A DNA stretch of 64,000 nucleotides from Streptomyces sp. ISL-98 (GTDB taxonomy: Bacteria; Actinomycetota; Actinomycetes; Streptomycetales; Streptomycetaceae), in NCBI RefSeq assembly GCF_018614055.1, contig NZ_JAGGPB010000070.1, forward strand, positions 32,667 through 96,666, in the 5' to 3' direction. The stretch's first letter is position 1; the number at the start of each line of letters is the position of its first letter. This document shows, piece after piece, positions 33,878 through 42,560 of this stretch. A program made the position numbers and the translations under genes. The notes below the pieces were generated by a model. The model made no database searches, was not told where the DNA came from, and saw only the letters and a list, made by a program, of their open reading frames with translations.

Positions 33878-34036
33878 GCCCCACGGGAGGCGTCCACCGC
33901 CGTGGCCCCCTGAACGGGCGGGCGGGGTGGGGCAAGTGCCCGCCGCAGGCGGGCGCACCGCCCACCGGCCCGCACCCGCCCGGTGCCCCACGGGAGGCGT
34001 CCACCGTCTCGCGCCCCCCGAACGGGCAGGCGGGGT
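33878..34036 (+). repeat. Pair of imperfect 50-55 bp direct repeats
   Basis: Both start GCCCCACGGGAGGCGTCCAC and end with CGAACGGGC or TGAACGGGC followed by a GGCGGGGTGG block. Units begin at 33,878 and 33,985, 107 bp apart. Just downstream of the nadE stop. Confidence 0.75.
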
Positions 34037-34049
34037 GGCCACCCACCGC

Positions 34050-35804
34050 TCAGACCGACTCGCGCCACCGGTTGGTGATCGGCAGGCGCCTGTCCTTGCC
34101 GAAGCCCTTCGCGGAGATCTTCGTGCCCGGCGGGTACTGCCGCCGCTTGTACTCCGCCGTGTCCACCATCCGCAGCGTCTTCGCGACCAACTCCCGGTCG
34201 TAGCCCGCCGCGACGATCGACTCCAGGCCCTGGTCCTTGTCGACGTACATCTCCAGGATCCGGTCCAGGACGTCGTAGTCCGGGAGGGAGTCCGTGTCCA
34301 CCTGCCCCGGCCGGAGCTCCGCGCTCGGCGGCTTGGAGACGGAGTTCTCCGGGATCGGCGGCGTCTGGCCCCGCTCCTCCGCCGCCTTGTTGCGCCACCG
34401 CGCAAGCGCGAAGACCCACGTCTTGTAGACGTCCTTGATGGGACCGTACGCGCCGACCGAGTCGCCGTAGAGCGTCGAATAGCCCACCGCCAGCTCGGAC
34501 TTGTTGCCCGGTGCGAGCACGATGTGGCCCTCCTGGTTGGAGATCGCCATCAGCGTCGTGCCGCGCAGCCGCGACTGGAGGTTCTCCTCGGCGAGCCCGG
34601 TCAGGCCCAGCGCGTCCATGTACGCGTCGAACATCGGCTCGATCGCGACGGTCCGGTAGTTCAGCCCGGTACGCCGCGCCAGCTCCGCCGCGTCGCCCTT
34701 GGAGTGGTCCGACGAGTACTTCGACGGCATCGAAACGCCGTACACGTTCTGCGCGCCCAGCGCGTCGCACGCGATCGCGGCCACGAGTGCCGAGTCGATG
34801 CCGCCGGACAGCCCGATCAGGACGCTGCTGAAACCATTCTTTGCGGCGTACGCCCGCAGGCCCACGACCAGCGCCGAGTACACCTCCTCGTCGTCGTCGA
34901 GGCGCTCCGCGTAACCGCCGGTCAGCTCCGGCTCGTACGCCGCGACCGGCTCCTCGGAGAGAACGACGCGGTCGATCAGCAGCCCGTCGTCGACGATTCC
35001 GGTCGGCGCGTCCCCGCTCGCGGCCGGCAGGTCCAGGTCGAGCAGCATGCTGCCCTCCGAGAACTGCGGCGCACGCGCGATGACTTCGCCGTCCTTGTCG
35101 CAGACGATCGAGTCGCCGTCGTAGACCAGTTCGTCCTGGCCGCCGATCATCGCGACGTACGCCGTCGTGCAGCCCGCCTCCTGGGCGCGCTTGCGCACCA
35201 GGTCGAGCCGGCTGTCGTCCTTGTGGACCTCGTACGGCGAGGCGTTGATGGACACGAGCAGCCCCGCTCCGGCGGACCGGGTCGCCGGGACGCGACCGCC
35301 GTCCTGCCAGAGGTCCTCGCAGATGGCGAGGGCGACATCGACGCCGTGGACGCGGATGACGGGCATCGAGTCGCCCGGCACGAAGTACCTGAACTCGTCG
35401 AAGACGCCGTAGTTGGGGAGGTGGTGCTTGGCGAAGGACAGTGCGACCTCGCCGCGGTACAGCACGGCGGCGGCGTCCTGCGGCGACCCGGCGGGCTGGC
35501 CGTAGCGGGGCTGGGCCTTCTCGCAGCGGTCGAGGTAGCCGACGACGACCGGGATCTCCCCGAAGCCCTCCTCGGCGAGGCGCACCGCGAGCGACCGGAC
35601 GGCGTCGCGCGACGCCTCGACGAAGGACGACCGCAGGGCGAGGTCCTCGACGGGGTACCCGGTCAGCGCCATCTCGGGGAACGCCACTAGGTGGGCGCCC
35701 TGCTCGGCGGCGTGGCGGGTCCAGTGGACGATCGCTTCCGCGTTGCCGGAGAGGTCGCCGACGGTCGAGTCGATCTGATTCAGAGCGAGGCGTAGTTGAG
35801 GCAC
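34050..35804 (-). CDS. nadE: Glutamine-hydrolysing NAD+ synthetase
   Basis: Makes NAD+ from deamido-NAD+, ATP and glutamine. 584 residues: an N-terminal nitrilase-fold glutaminase (Glu in AFPEMALTGYPVEDL, Lys in FAKHHLPNYGVF, nucleophile Cys in LAICEDLWQDGG) and a C-terminal N-type ATP pyrophosphatase with SGGIDSALVAAIACDALG. The length matches two-domain enzymes. The GTG at 35,804 sits six bases after a TAGGCT -10 element on the minus strand, so the mRNA is probably leaderless. Confidence 0.95.
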   Translation of the reverse strand: MPQLRLALNQIDSTVGDLSGNAEAIVHWTRHAAEQGAHLVAFPEMALTGYPVEDLALRSSFVEASRDAVRSLAVRLAEEGFGEIPVVVGYLDRCEKAQPRYGQPAGSPQDAAAVLYRGEVALSFAKHHLPNYGVFDEFRYFVPGDSMPVIRVHGVDVALAICEDLWQDGGRVPATRSAGAGLLVSINASPYEVHKDDSRLDLVRKRAQEAGCTTAYVAMIGGQDELVYDGDSIVCDKDGEVIARAPQFSEGSMLLDLDLPAASGDAPTGIVDDGLLIDRVVLSEEPVAAYEPELTGGYAERLDDDEEVYSALVVGLRAYAAKNGFSSVLIGLSGGIDSALVAAIACDALGAQNVYGVSMPSKYSSDHSKGDAAELARRTGLNYRTVAIEPMFDAYMDALGLTGLAEENLQSRLRGTTLMAISNQEGHIVLAPGNKSELAVGYSTLYGDSVGAYGPIKDVYKTWVFALARWRNKAAEERGQTPPIPENSVSKPPSAELRPGQVDTDSLPDYDVLDRILEMYVDKDQGLESIVAAGYDRELVAKTLRMVDTAEYKRRQYPPGTKISAKGFGKDRRLPITNRWRESV

Positions 35805-35816
35805 GTAGCCAGCCTA
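35805..35816 (-). promoter_or_regulatory. Leaderless promoter of nadE
   Basis: TAGGCT (35,811-35,816, minus strand) is followed by six bases and the GTG start. No Shine-Dalgarno sequence is present. Confidence 0.55.
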
Positions 35817-35933
35817 ACCGTCAGATTGACGCGATGTCCTGGCAGGAGTCGTACGTACACGTGTGGGGCGCCCCACTCCGGCGGCCGACACCCGCGCCCT
35901 CCTGGCCTCCCGAGGACGCCTCCGCGCACCGCT

Positions 35934-36773
35934 TCACTTCACCGGGCCGGTCCAGACCGCGTCGTCGTACTCCATCACGTCGGGGCTGAACTCAACCTGT
36001 ATCCGGTCTGCCGCGCCGGGAGGCAGGGAGTAGGCGTACTTGCCGACGGCCCGCTTCCCGGGGAGGAGGTTGCCGGTGAGGACCTTCTGCCGGCCGCTGC
36101 CGTCGATCAGGAGCTCCGCATCGGCCCCGTCGGCGTCGCTGACGTTCGGCAGGCCCGTCTTGAAGTCGACCTTCGCGGTGCCGTCGTTGACGGCGGTGAC
36201 TATCACCTGGACCGCCTTGTTGCCTTTTGCGTGACCGAGTACGTAATCATCCGGAACGTATGGCTGAGGCTTGGAGACGGTGATCTTCAGGCCGTTCTCG
36301 TACGTGTACGTCTCACCGAACTCCAGGTTCCTGGCCGCCTCCGCCGCGGCGGACGCCGAGGCTTCCGCCGATGCCGAGGCCTTCGCGGACGCCTCCGCCG
36401 ACTCGACCTCCGCGCGGATGTCGTCGGTGATCTCCGTGACCTTCGTGACGGTGAACACCCCACCGCCCACGGCGAGCAGGAGGCCCACCGCGCCGAGGAT
36501 CAGGCCGGTGAGGGCCATGCCCTTGTTGGTCGCCAGACCTTTGCGGGCGTTACCGAGTCCGATGATGCCGAAGACCAGCGCCAGCAGGGCGGGCAGCCAG
36601 GACATCCAGAACAGGAACACGGCCAGGCCGAGGACGACACCGGCTATGCCGAGCACCAGGGCCGCGACGCCCAGGCCGTTGCGCGGCTGCGTCATCTGGG
36701 GCGGCGGCCCCTGAAAGCCGGCCGGCGTCGGGCCCCACGGACTCTGGCCGCTGGGCGGGGCGGGCATGGTCAT
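35934..36773 (-). CDS. DUF4190/DUF4352-type membrane-anchored protein
   Basis: 279 residues: a Pro/Gly-rich cytoplasmic start (about 1-30), two to three helices in a DUF4190-like block (GLGVAALVLGIAGVVLGLAV onward, about 33-110), an Ala/Ser/Glu coiled segment (about 120-146), and an exported beta-sandwich of DUF4352 type (about 150-279, FGETYTYENGLKITVSKPQP). DUF4352 domains are immunoglobulin-like and often lipoprotein- or membrane-linked; their function is not defined. AAGGA precedes the ATG. Confidence 0.7.
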   Translation of the reverse strand: MTMPAPPSGQSPWGPTPAGFQGPPPQMTQPRNGLGVAALVLGIAGVVLGLAVFLFWMSWLPALLALVFGIIGLGNARKGLATNKGMALTGLILGAVGLLLAVGGGVFTVTKVTEITDDIRAEVESAEASAKASASAEASASAAAEAARNLEFGETYTYENGLKITVSKPQPYVPDDYVLGHAKGNKAVQVIVTAVNDGTAKVDFKTGLPNVSDADGADAELLIDGSGRQKVLTGNLLPGKRAVGKYAYSLPPGAADRIQVEFSPDVMEYDDAVWTGPVK

Positions 36774-36943
36774 CCGACGTCCTTCAGGCCATGGGCGAAT
36801 AAGAGTTCGATGACATTAACAGGGCACACATGTGTCCCGTAGTCCCATATGCGCCGGTAGCCGAGCCCACCCGGTTGCGGCGGCGTACGAGGGCGCGAAA
36901 GACGGCCGACGCGCCCCGATTCCGCAGTAGCGTTGCGCCAACC

Positions 36944-37630
36944 ATGTCCTTTGAGTTGCTCCGCGGTACCCGGCCCGTCGCCGCCCTCCTCGCGTTCGGC
37001 GCCGTCACGTACACCGCCTGGGCACTTGAGGCCGTCCTCGTGACCGGCCTCGACCCCGCGCGAACGTACGTGAGTGAGCTCGCCGCGGCCGACCAGCCGC
37101 GCGGTGGCCTCTTCCGGGCCACCGACCTGATCGCGGGCCTGCTGGTGCTCGCGGGCGCGCTCTGGGCCTTCGTCAGGTACCGCCCGCGCAGGCTCTGGAC
37201 GGTCACCGGCTGGGCCGGCATCGCCTTCTTCGGCGCCGTCACCGCCGCCGACTCCCGGCTGCCGCTGAGCTGCGCGCCGACCGCCGACCCTCAGTGCGCG
37301 GCCCGCGAGGCGGCGGGCCTCGTCCCGGTCACGCACGCGGCGCACTCGTGGAGCAGCAGCCTCGCGACGACCGGAGCCGTCGTCGCGATGGTGGCGCTCA
37401 CGCTCGCGGCCCGCCGGTACGGCCGCTGGGCGCCCCTCGCCCGTACCGGACCCGTCATCGTCACCGTCGAACTCCTCGCCACCGTATGGACCCTGGCCGC
37501 AATCGCCGCCTTCGAGGCCGGACAGGGAACCTGGCTGCTGGGGACCGGACAGCGGATCCAGGTGCTGCTGGTGGCGGTCTGGCTGGCTGTGCTCGCATTG
37601 TCAGTGGCACGCGAGAAGCTGTACGAGTGA
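36944..37630 (+). CDS. DUF998-family membrane protein
   Basis: 228 residues with six helices. Typical DUF998 features: tyrosine/serine-rich loop after helix 1 (ARTYVSELAAADQPRGGLFR) and conserved acidic residues facing the outside. Function unknown. The ATG at 36,944 gives the usual N-terminus, and TAGCGT at 36,928-36,933 is a likely -10 with a very short leader. The stop overlaps the next GTG (GTGA), so it is coupled to the hydrolase gene. Confidence 0.75.
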   Translation: MSFELLRGTRPVAALLAFGAVTYTAWALEAVLVTGLDPARTYVSELAAADQPRGGLFRATDLIAGLLVLAGALWAFVRYRPRRLWTVTGWAGIAFFGAVTAADSRLPLSCAPTADPQCAAREAAGLVPVTHAAHSWSSSLATTGAVVAMVALTLAARRYGRWAPLARTGPVIVTVELLATVWTLAAIAAFEAGQGTWLLGTGQRIQVLLVAVWLAVLALSVAREKLYE

Positions 37631-38529
37631 CTTCGACCTCGACTTCGGCTTCCTCCTCACACCGCAGTTTCATCCGGATCGGCGGCGTACCGCACCATGT
37701 GGTCGTCGACGGCAGTGGCCCGGTGTGTGTGCTGAGCACAGGGCTCGGGATGAGCTGGTTCGACTGGGACCCCGTGGCACGGCTGCTCGCGCCGTCCTTC
37801 ACGGTCGTACGGTTCGACCGCCCCGGGCACGGCCTCAGCGGCCCCGCGACCACGCCGCCGACCGCCGCCGGTGAGGCGCACCGTATCGCCGCGATCCTCG
37901 ATGCGCTGCCCGCCGTCGCGAGCAGGCCCACTGCCGGCCGGCCCGCCACCGTCGTAGGTCATTCCGTCGCCGGATTCCACGCGGAGGCTTTCGCCCGCCT
38001 CCACCCGGCCCGTACAGCAGCCGTCGTGCTGGTCGACTCCAGCGTCGAGGAGCACGCCCGCACCCCCGGCGCGCCGGCCCTGCGCACCGCCGCCGCCCGG
38101 ACCCTCGCCGCGGCCCTCACCGCGACCGGCGCCCCGGCGGCGCTGGGCCCCCTCGCCCGCCGGGCGACGGTCCGCCTGAGCCGCACCGGCGACGGCGGTG
38201 ATCCGGCGCCCGACGCTCTCGTACGCCGCTGCTACCGCACCTCGCGCGTCCTGCGCGGCGCACTCCTGGAGAACGCCCACTACCGCGCGGTCGCCGCCGA
38301 ACTCCTCGCGCTGCGCGACCGTTCCCCGCTGCCCGACGGCGTCCCGGTGGCGGTCCTGGCGGCGCACGACGGCAAGGGTGGCCGTTCCTCGCTGCGCTGG
38401 CTCGACCGGCAGCGGGCCCTCGCCGGACAGCTCGGCGCCCGCTTCGAAGTCGCCGAGCCGTCCGGCCACTTGATGATGCTGGACCGCCCGGACCTGGTGG
38501 TCCGGGCGGTCCAGGAGATTCAGCGCTAG
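37627..38529 (+). CDS. Alpha/beta hydrolase
   Basis: 300-residue serine hydrolase. Nucleophile elbow GHSVAG, oxyanion region STGLGMSWFDWDPV, cap region (about 150-220), likely catalytic Asp near VAVLAAHDGKGG and His in SGHLMMLDRPD. The N-terminal 14 residues are a Ser/Thr run. Substrate not predictable. The GTG start overlaps the DUF998 stop, and a 23-bp perfect hairpin ends the operon. Confidence 0.82.
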   Translation: MTSTSTSASSSHRSFIRIGGVPHHVVVDGSGPVCVLSTGLGMSWFDWDPVARLLAPSFTVVRFDRPGHGLSGPATTPPTAAGEAHRIAAILDALPAVASRPTAGRPATVVGHSVAGFHAEAFARLHPARTAAVVLVDSSVEEHARTPGAPALRTAAARTLAAALTATGAPAALGPLARRATVRLSRTGDGGDPAPDALVRRCYRTSRVLRGALLENAHYRAVAAELLALRDRSPLPDGVPVAVLAAHDGKGGRSSLRWLDRQRALAGQLGARFEVAEPSGHLMMLDRPDLVVRAVQEIQR

Positions 38530-38578
38530 GGGTGTCCGGTCGGTCTCCGCGACGCCGCGGAGACCGACCGGACACCCC
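38529..38578. terminator. Bidirectional terminator with a perfect 23-bp stem
   Basis: Arms 38,529-38,551 and 38,556-38,578 are exact reverse complements (GGTGTCCGGTCGGTCTCCGC core) around a 4-nt loop. It lies between the converging hydrolase and DUF305 genes. Confidence 0.9.
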
Positions 38579-38589
38579 CTGGGGCAGAC

Positions 38590-39279
38590 TCAGGAACGCG
38601 GAGCCGCACCCCGCGCCTTGAGCAGATCCGTCATCAGGGCGATCTCCGATTCCTGCGCGTCGACCATGCCCTGGGCCAGGGCCCGCTCTGTGCCGACTTC
38701 ACACCGCTCGACACAGCCCTGAGCCATCGTGACGCCGCCCTTGTGGTGGTCGGTCATCAGCTGGAGATAGAGGATCTCCGCCTGCTTGCCGTCCGCCTCG
38801 CGGAGCTTGTCCAGCTCGCTCTTGGTGGCCATGCCGGGCATGAGCGCCCCGTCACGCACCTCATGCGCCCCATGCGCCGCACCGCCGACGGCACCGTGAC
38901 CGCCGTGTCCGGAGGAGCCCCCCGCGCCCGCCATCCAGGCCATCGGCTCGTCCGACGACACCTTCGGCAGCTCCCACAGGTCGAGCCAGCCGAGCATCAT
39001 GCCCCGCTGGTTGGCCTGGGTGTTGGCGATGTCGTACGCCAGCCGGCGCACCTCTTCGTCCTTCGTACGGTCGCGCACGATGAAGGACATCTCCACCGCC
39101 TGCTGGTGATGCACCGACATGTCCCGCGCGAAGCCCGCGTCCGCGGAGTCCGCGGCGGGCGTACCGACACCGTGGGTATCGTCCTCGCCCCCGCTCCCGG
39201 CGGCCGCGGTGACGGCCGCCGTTGCGAAGAGCAGCGCCAGGACGACCGCCGTGACGGCGGCCCAGTGCGTACGGGTCAT
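38590..39279 (-). CDS. DUF305-family exported protein
   Basis: 229 residues: an N-terminal helix (7-28, signal or anchor), then a four-helix ferritin-like DUF305 fold with MSVHHQQAVEMSFIV and MTDHHKGGVTMAQGC histidine motifs and a His/Gly-rich loop (SGHGGHGAVGG). DUF305 proteins often occur in metal, mainly copper, handling loci. The ATG at 39,279 shares one base with the stop of the upstream DUF3105 gene (TGATG), so translation is coupled. An upstream ATG at 39,303 lies inside that gene and is less likely. Confidence 0.8.
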   Translation of the reverse strand: MTRTHWAAVTAVVLALLFATAAVTAAAGSGGEDDTHGVGTPAADSADAGFARDMSVHHQQAVEMSFIVRDRTKDEEVRRLAYDIANTQANQRGMMLGWLDLWELPKVSSDEPMAWMAGAGGSSGHGGHGAVGGAAHGAHEVRDGALMPGMATKSELDKLREADGKQAEILYLQLMTDHHKGGVTMAQGCVERCEVGTERALAQGMVDAQESEIALMTDLLKARGAAPRS

Positions 39280-39926
39280 CACAGGGTCATTCCGCCCGTG
39301 CACGGCGCACCGGGCTCAGGCGTCTGCGGCCCCTGCACGTACTTGGTGAAGAACTGCTCGACCCGCGGGTCGGAGGCGCTGTCCACCGTCACCTGCTTGC
39401 CCCACGCGCTGAGCATGAGCGCACCGGACTGGTCCTTGACCGGGCTCATCAGCGAGTACGACGTCTTGCGGACCTTCTCCTCGAGCTTCTTGACGTCCGC
39501 GTCCGACGCCTTGTCGTTGTACGTCACCCACACCGCGCCGTGCTCCAGCGAGTGCACCGCGTTCACCTTCGGGATTTCCTTCTTGTAGACATCCCGTTCG
39601 CAGTTCATCCAGACCTGGCTGTGGTCGCCGCCCACCGGCGGCGTCATCGGGTAGGAGACTTCCTTGGTGACGTGATTGCGGCCCAGCTTCTTCGCGTCCC
39701 AGGACTTCTCCTTCTTCACGGGCGCCTTGGCCAGGGCCACCTTCTGTTCCTTCTTCTCCGACTGCTGGAGGAAGACGTAGGAACCGAAGCCGACGAGGCC
39801 GACCACGACGACGGTGCTGATGCCGATTGTCAGGAACCGGTTGCGGCGCTCGCGCGACTGCTCGGCGCGGCGCATCTCCTCTATTCGGGCCTTGCGCGAC
39901 GCGTTGGAGGTCTTGGTGGAAGCCAT
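39279..39926 (-). CDS. DUF3105-family membrane protein
   Basis: 215 residues: a charged cytoplasmic N-terminus (KARIEEMRRAEQSRERRNR), one helix (about 32-54) and an extracytoplasmic domain with DUF3105 features (YPMTPPVGGDHSQVWMNC, VHSLEHGAVWVTY, SAWGKQ). Cys in WMNCE and APCTGG could form a disulfide, and His residues suggest metal binding. It heads an operon with DUF305, a pairing common in actinobacteria; function is not established. Confidence 0.8.
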   Translation of the reverse strand: MASTKTSNASRKARIEEMRRAEQSRERRNRFLTIGISTVVVVGLVGFGSYVFLQQSEKKEQKVALAKAPVKKEKSWDAKKLGRNHVTKEVSYPMTPPVGGDHSQVWMNCERDVYKKEIPKVNAVHSLEHGAVWVTYNDKASDADVKKLEEKVRKTSYSLMSPVKDQSGALMLSAWGKQVTVDSASDPRVEQFFTKYVQGPQTPEPGAPCTGGMTL

Positions 39927-39995
39927 GGTGTGTCCTTCTGCCTGCGAAAAGGGATTGAGGGATGACGAAAGCCCGGAATGAATCGGGCGGCCCGG

Positions 39996-40388
39996 CTACG
40001 TCCGCATCACTTGAAGGGCATGGCGTCCCGGCGCGCGGGGAAGGGCCCCGGCGCCACGGACCGGATTCGCGGGGGCCGGAGGCGCGAAGTGCAGCGGCTC
40101 GGCGGCCACCGGGGTGGCCGGCGGCGGCGCGGTGAGCACGGCGGGGGAGAGGTGTGCGAAGGCGCCGCAGTGCTGGGAGTCGTACGGGCAGATGTACGCC
40201 GCGGCGCCCGGCGCGGGAGGGGCGGCGCTGTAGGCGGCAGCCGCGTCGTGGTGCGCCCGGGGCTCTGCCGCGGCGGCACCGAGGCAGACGAAGAGCGCGA
40301 CGAGCAGCGTCGCCACGGCGCTCAGCAGCGCCATGGGACGTACGGTGCGCCTGATGCGCCCGGTGCGGGATTGCCGCGATCCCCCCAT
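39996..40388 (-). CDS. Small secreted or membrane-anchored hypothetical protein
   Basis: 130 residues from the ATG at 40,388. An N-terminal basic segment and a helix (about 20-40, MALLSAVATLLVALFVCLGA) precede an Ala/Pro-rich exterior with CPYDSQHCGAFAHL (Cys and His). No family recognised. It lies just upstream of DUF3105-DUF305 on the same strand (69 nt gap) and may belong to the same metal-related set, by position only. Confidence 0.5.
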   Translation of the reverse strand: MGGSRQSRTGRIRRTVRPMALLSAVATLLVALFVCLGAAAAEPRAHHDAAAAYSAAPPAPGAAAYICPYDSQHCGAFAHLSPAVLTAPPPATPVAAEPLHFAPPAPANPVRGAGALPRAPGRHALQVMRT

Positions 40389-40487
40389 AGGCGGAGATCG
40401 TAGTGGGCGACGGCCGGACACCGGTCATACGGGTTGTGGCCACTGGGCCGGAGGTTTCACGCGGTAGGGTTCGGCTACCCCTCTTGC

Positions 40488-40976
40488 ATGTCGCAAAAGG
40501 AATACCGCCGGGGCCGCGACGAGACGCCGGAGGAGCGCGCGGACCGGCGGTGGGCCGAGCTGCTCCAGGAACTGCGGGTCGCGCAGACCGGCGTGCAGAT
40601 CATGTTCGGTTTCCTGCTGACCGTTGTCTTCCAGCCGCGTTTCGACGAACTCTCGACGACCGACCGGGACATCTACGTCGTCACCGTCGTGCTGGGAGCG
40701 GCGACGGTGGGCGCACTCGTCGGCCCTGTGTCCTTCCACCGGCTCGTCACCGGGCTGCGGCTGAAGCCGCAGACGGTGACCTGGGCCTCGCGCCTGACGG
40801 TCGTAGGGCTGGTGCTCATGCTCTGCACCATGGCCTCGGCCCTCCTCCTCATCCTGAGGATGGCGCTGCACGACACCTTCGCGCTGTGGCTGGTCGTGGG
40901 ACTGGTGGTCTGGTTCGTGCTGTGCTGGTTCGCCCTGCCGGTCTGGGCCCGGCATGCCAGTGCGGCCAAGGACTGA
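40488..40976 (+). CDS. DUF6328-family membrane protein
   Basis: 162 residues: a charged N-terminus (RRGRDETPEERADRRWAELL) and four helices (about 38-55, 68-88, 103-125, 132-152). The family is known only as a small actinobacterial membrane protein; I assign it from the ELLQELRVAQTGVQIMFGFL segment. TAGGGT at 40,465-40,470 is a likely -10. The last codons form one arm of the terminator hairpin. Confidence 0.7.
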   Translation: MSQKEYRRGRDETPEERADRRWAELLQELRVAQTGVQIMFGFLLTVVFQPRFDELSTTDRDIYVVTVVLGAATVGALVGPVSFHRLVTGLRLKPQTVTWASRLTVVGLVLMLCTMASALLLILRMALHDTFALWLVVGLVVWFVLCWFALPVWARHASAAKD

Positions 40977-41002
40977 CCTGAGTCAGTCCTTGGCCGCACT
41001 GG
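40957..41002. terminator. Bidirectional terminator with a perfect 21-bp stem overlapping a coding end
   Basis: Arms 40,957-40,977 and 40,982-41,002 (CCAGTGCGGCCAAGGACTGA core) are exact complements around CTGA. The left arm encodes the last residues and stop of the DUF6328 gene, and the right arm lies just downstream of the helicase stop. Confidence 0.9.
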
Positions 41003-41036
41003 AGCGTGTGAGCTGTCGCCGTTACGGCGGCGGTGC

Positions 41037-42560
41037 CTACGCGGCGCCGCCACGCGGGGCGGACGCACGGCGACGCGACTGCGCCGGTGCGCTGCGGCGC
41101 CCGCGCTGCGACGAGGCACTGCGCTTCGGCCGCTCGCTGACCGGCGACGAGATGATGACCGGGACACCCGAGGGGGCCTGCGCACCGGTGATCCGGGTCA
41201 GCTCGGCGTCGCCGGAGCGGACCTGGGCGGTGTGCGGGGTGATACCCGCGGCCTGCATCAGGCGGGCCATCTCGCGGCGCTGGTTGGGCTGCACCAGCGT
41301 GACGACACTGCCGGACTCACCGGCACGGGCGGTACGGCCGCCACGGTGCAGGTAGTCCTTGTGGTCGGTCGGCGGGTCGAAGTTGACGACCAGGTCGAGG
41401 TTGTCGACGTGGATGCCGCGTGCCGCGACGTTGGTCGCGACCAGCACTGTCACGTGCCCGCTCTTGAACTGGTCGAGCGTGCGCGTGCGCTGCGGCTGCG
41501 ACTTCCCGCCGTGCAGCGCCGCCGCCCGTACACCGCTGGCCAGCAGGTCCCGGGTCAGCCGGTCGACGGCGTGCTTGGTGTCCAGGAACATGATCACCTT
41601 GCCGTCGCGGGCCGCGATCTCGGTGGCCGTGGCCTGCTTGTCGGCGGGGTGGACGTGCAGCAGGTGGTGCTCCATCGTCGTGACCGCGCCCTGGGACGGG
41701 TCGACCGAGTGCACCACCGGGTCGGTCAGGTAGTTGCGTACCAGCTTGTCGACATTGCGGTCCAGGGTGGCCGAGAACAGCATCGTCTGGCCCTCGGGGG
41801 CGACCTGCTGCAGCAGCTCGGTGACCTGCGGCATGAAGCCCATGTCGGTCATCTGGTCGGCCTCGTCGAGAACCGTGATCTTCACCTGGTCCAGGCGGCA
41901 GTCACGGCGCTCGATCAGGTCCTTGAGCCGGCCCGGGGTCGCCACGACGACCTCGGCCCCGGTACGCAGCGCACCGGCCTGGCGGCCGATCGACATGCCG
42001 CCGACGACCGTGGCAATCCGCAGCCGCACGGCGCGGGCGTAGGGGGTGAGCGCGTCGGTGACCTGCTGGGCCAGTTCGCGGGTGGGTACGAGCACCAGAG
42101 CCAGCGGCTGACGCGGCTCGGCGCGCTTGCCGGCGGTCCTGGCCAGCAGCGCGAGGCCGAAAGCGAGGGTCTTGCCGGAGCCGGTGCGCCCGCGGCCCAG
42201 GACGTCGCGCCCGGTCAGCGAGTTCGGCAGGGTGGCGCCCTGGATCGGGAACGGCACGGTCACGCCCTCGGCGGTGAGTGCCGCGAGCAGGGGCGCCGGC
42301 ATGTCCAGCGCGTCGAAGGCCTCGACGGAGGGAAGCGCGGGGGTGGTGCTCACCGGCAGGGCGAACTCACCCTGCGGGGCGGAGGACCGGCGCTGCGGGG
42401 GCCGGCCGGAGGAGCGGCCGGGTGCCTGCGAGCGGCCGGGTGCGGCCGGGCGGAAGCGCTCGCCGCGGTCGGTGCGGTTTTCGCTGCGGCCGGCGTAGTT
42501 GCCGCCGGCGCGGGTACGGGCGAATCGTTCACGGTCGTTCGAACGTGCTGCGCGGTTCAT
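41037..42560 (-). CDS. DEAD-box ATP-dependent RNA helicase
   Basis: 507 residues. An Arg/Gly/Ser-rich N-terminal tail (1-65) precedes the Q-motif, Walker A GRGRTGSGKTLAFGLAL, PTRELAQQ, DEAD box VLDEADQM, SAT motif LFSATLD, and motif VI YLHRGGRTARAG. A basic tail follows (SQRGRRSAPAQSRRRASAPR). Unwinds structured RNA, likely in cold adaptation or ribosome assembly; the cold-shock protein gene lies just upstream on the same strand. GAGGAAGG precedes the ATG, and the long gap upstream may be a structured leader. Confidence 0.92.
   Translation of the reverse strand: MNRAARSNDRERFARTRAGGNYAGRSENRTDRGERFRPAAPGRSQAPGRSSGRPPQRRSSAPQGEFALPVSTTPALPSVEAFDALDMPAPLLAALTAEGVTVPFPIQGATLPNSLTGRDVLGRGRTGSGKTLAFGLALLARTAGKRAEPRQPLALVLVPTRELAQQVTDALTPYARAVRLRIATVVGGMSIGRQAGALRTGAEVVVATPGRLKDLIERRDCRLDQVKITVLDEADQMTDMGFMPQVTELLQQVAPEGQTMLFSATLDRNVDKLVRNYLTDPVVHSVDPSQGAVTTMEHHLLHVHPADKQATATEIAARDGKVIMFLDTKHAVDRLTRDLLASGVRAAALHGGKSQPQRTRTLDQFKSGHVTVLVATNVAARGIHVDNLDLVVNFDPPTDHKDYLHRGGRTARAGESGSVVTLVQPNQRREMARLMQAAGITPHTAQVRSGDAELTRITGAQAPSGVPVIISSPVSERPKRSASSQRGRRSAPAQSRRRASAPRGGAA

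Larger units (their letters stand above)
33725..34049. other. Gene-free interval with two kinds of repeat between an MFS gene and nadE
   Basis: Both flanking genes end here. It holds a shortened copy of the dispersed palindromic repeat (33,731-33,779), GGGCG/CGCCC dyads and a pair of imperfect direct repeats (33,878-33,934 and 33,985-34,036). No coding frame is believable. Confidence 0.65.
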
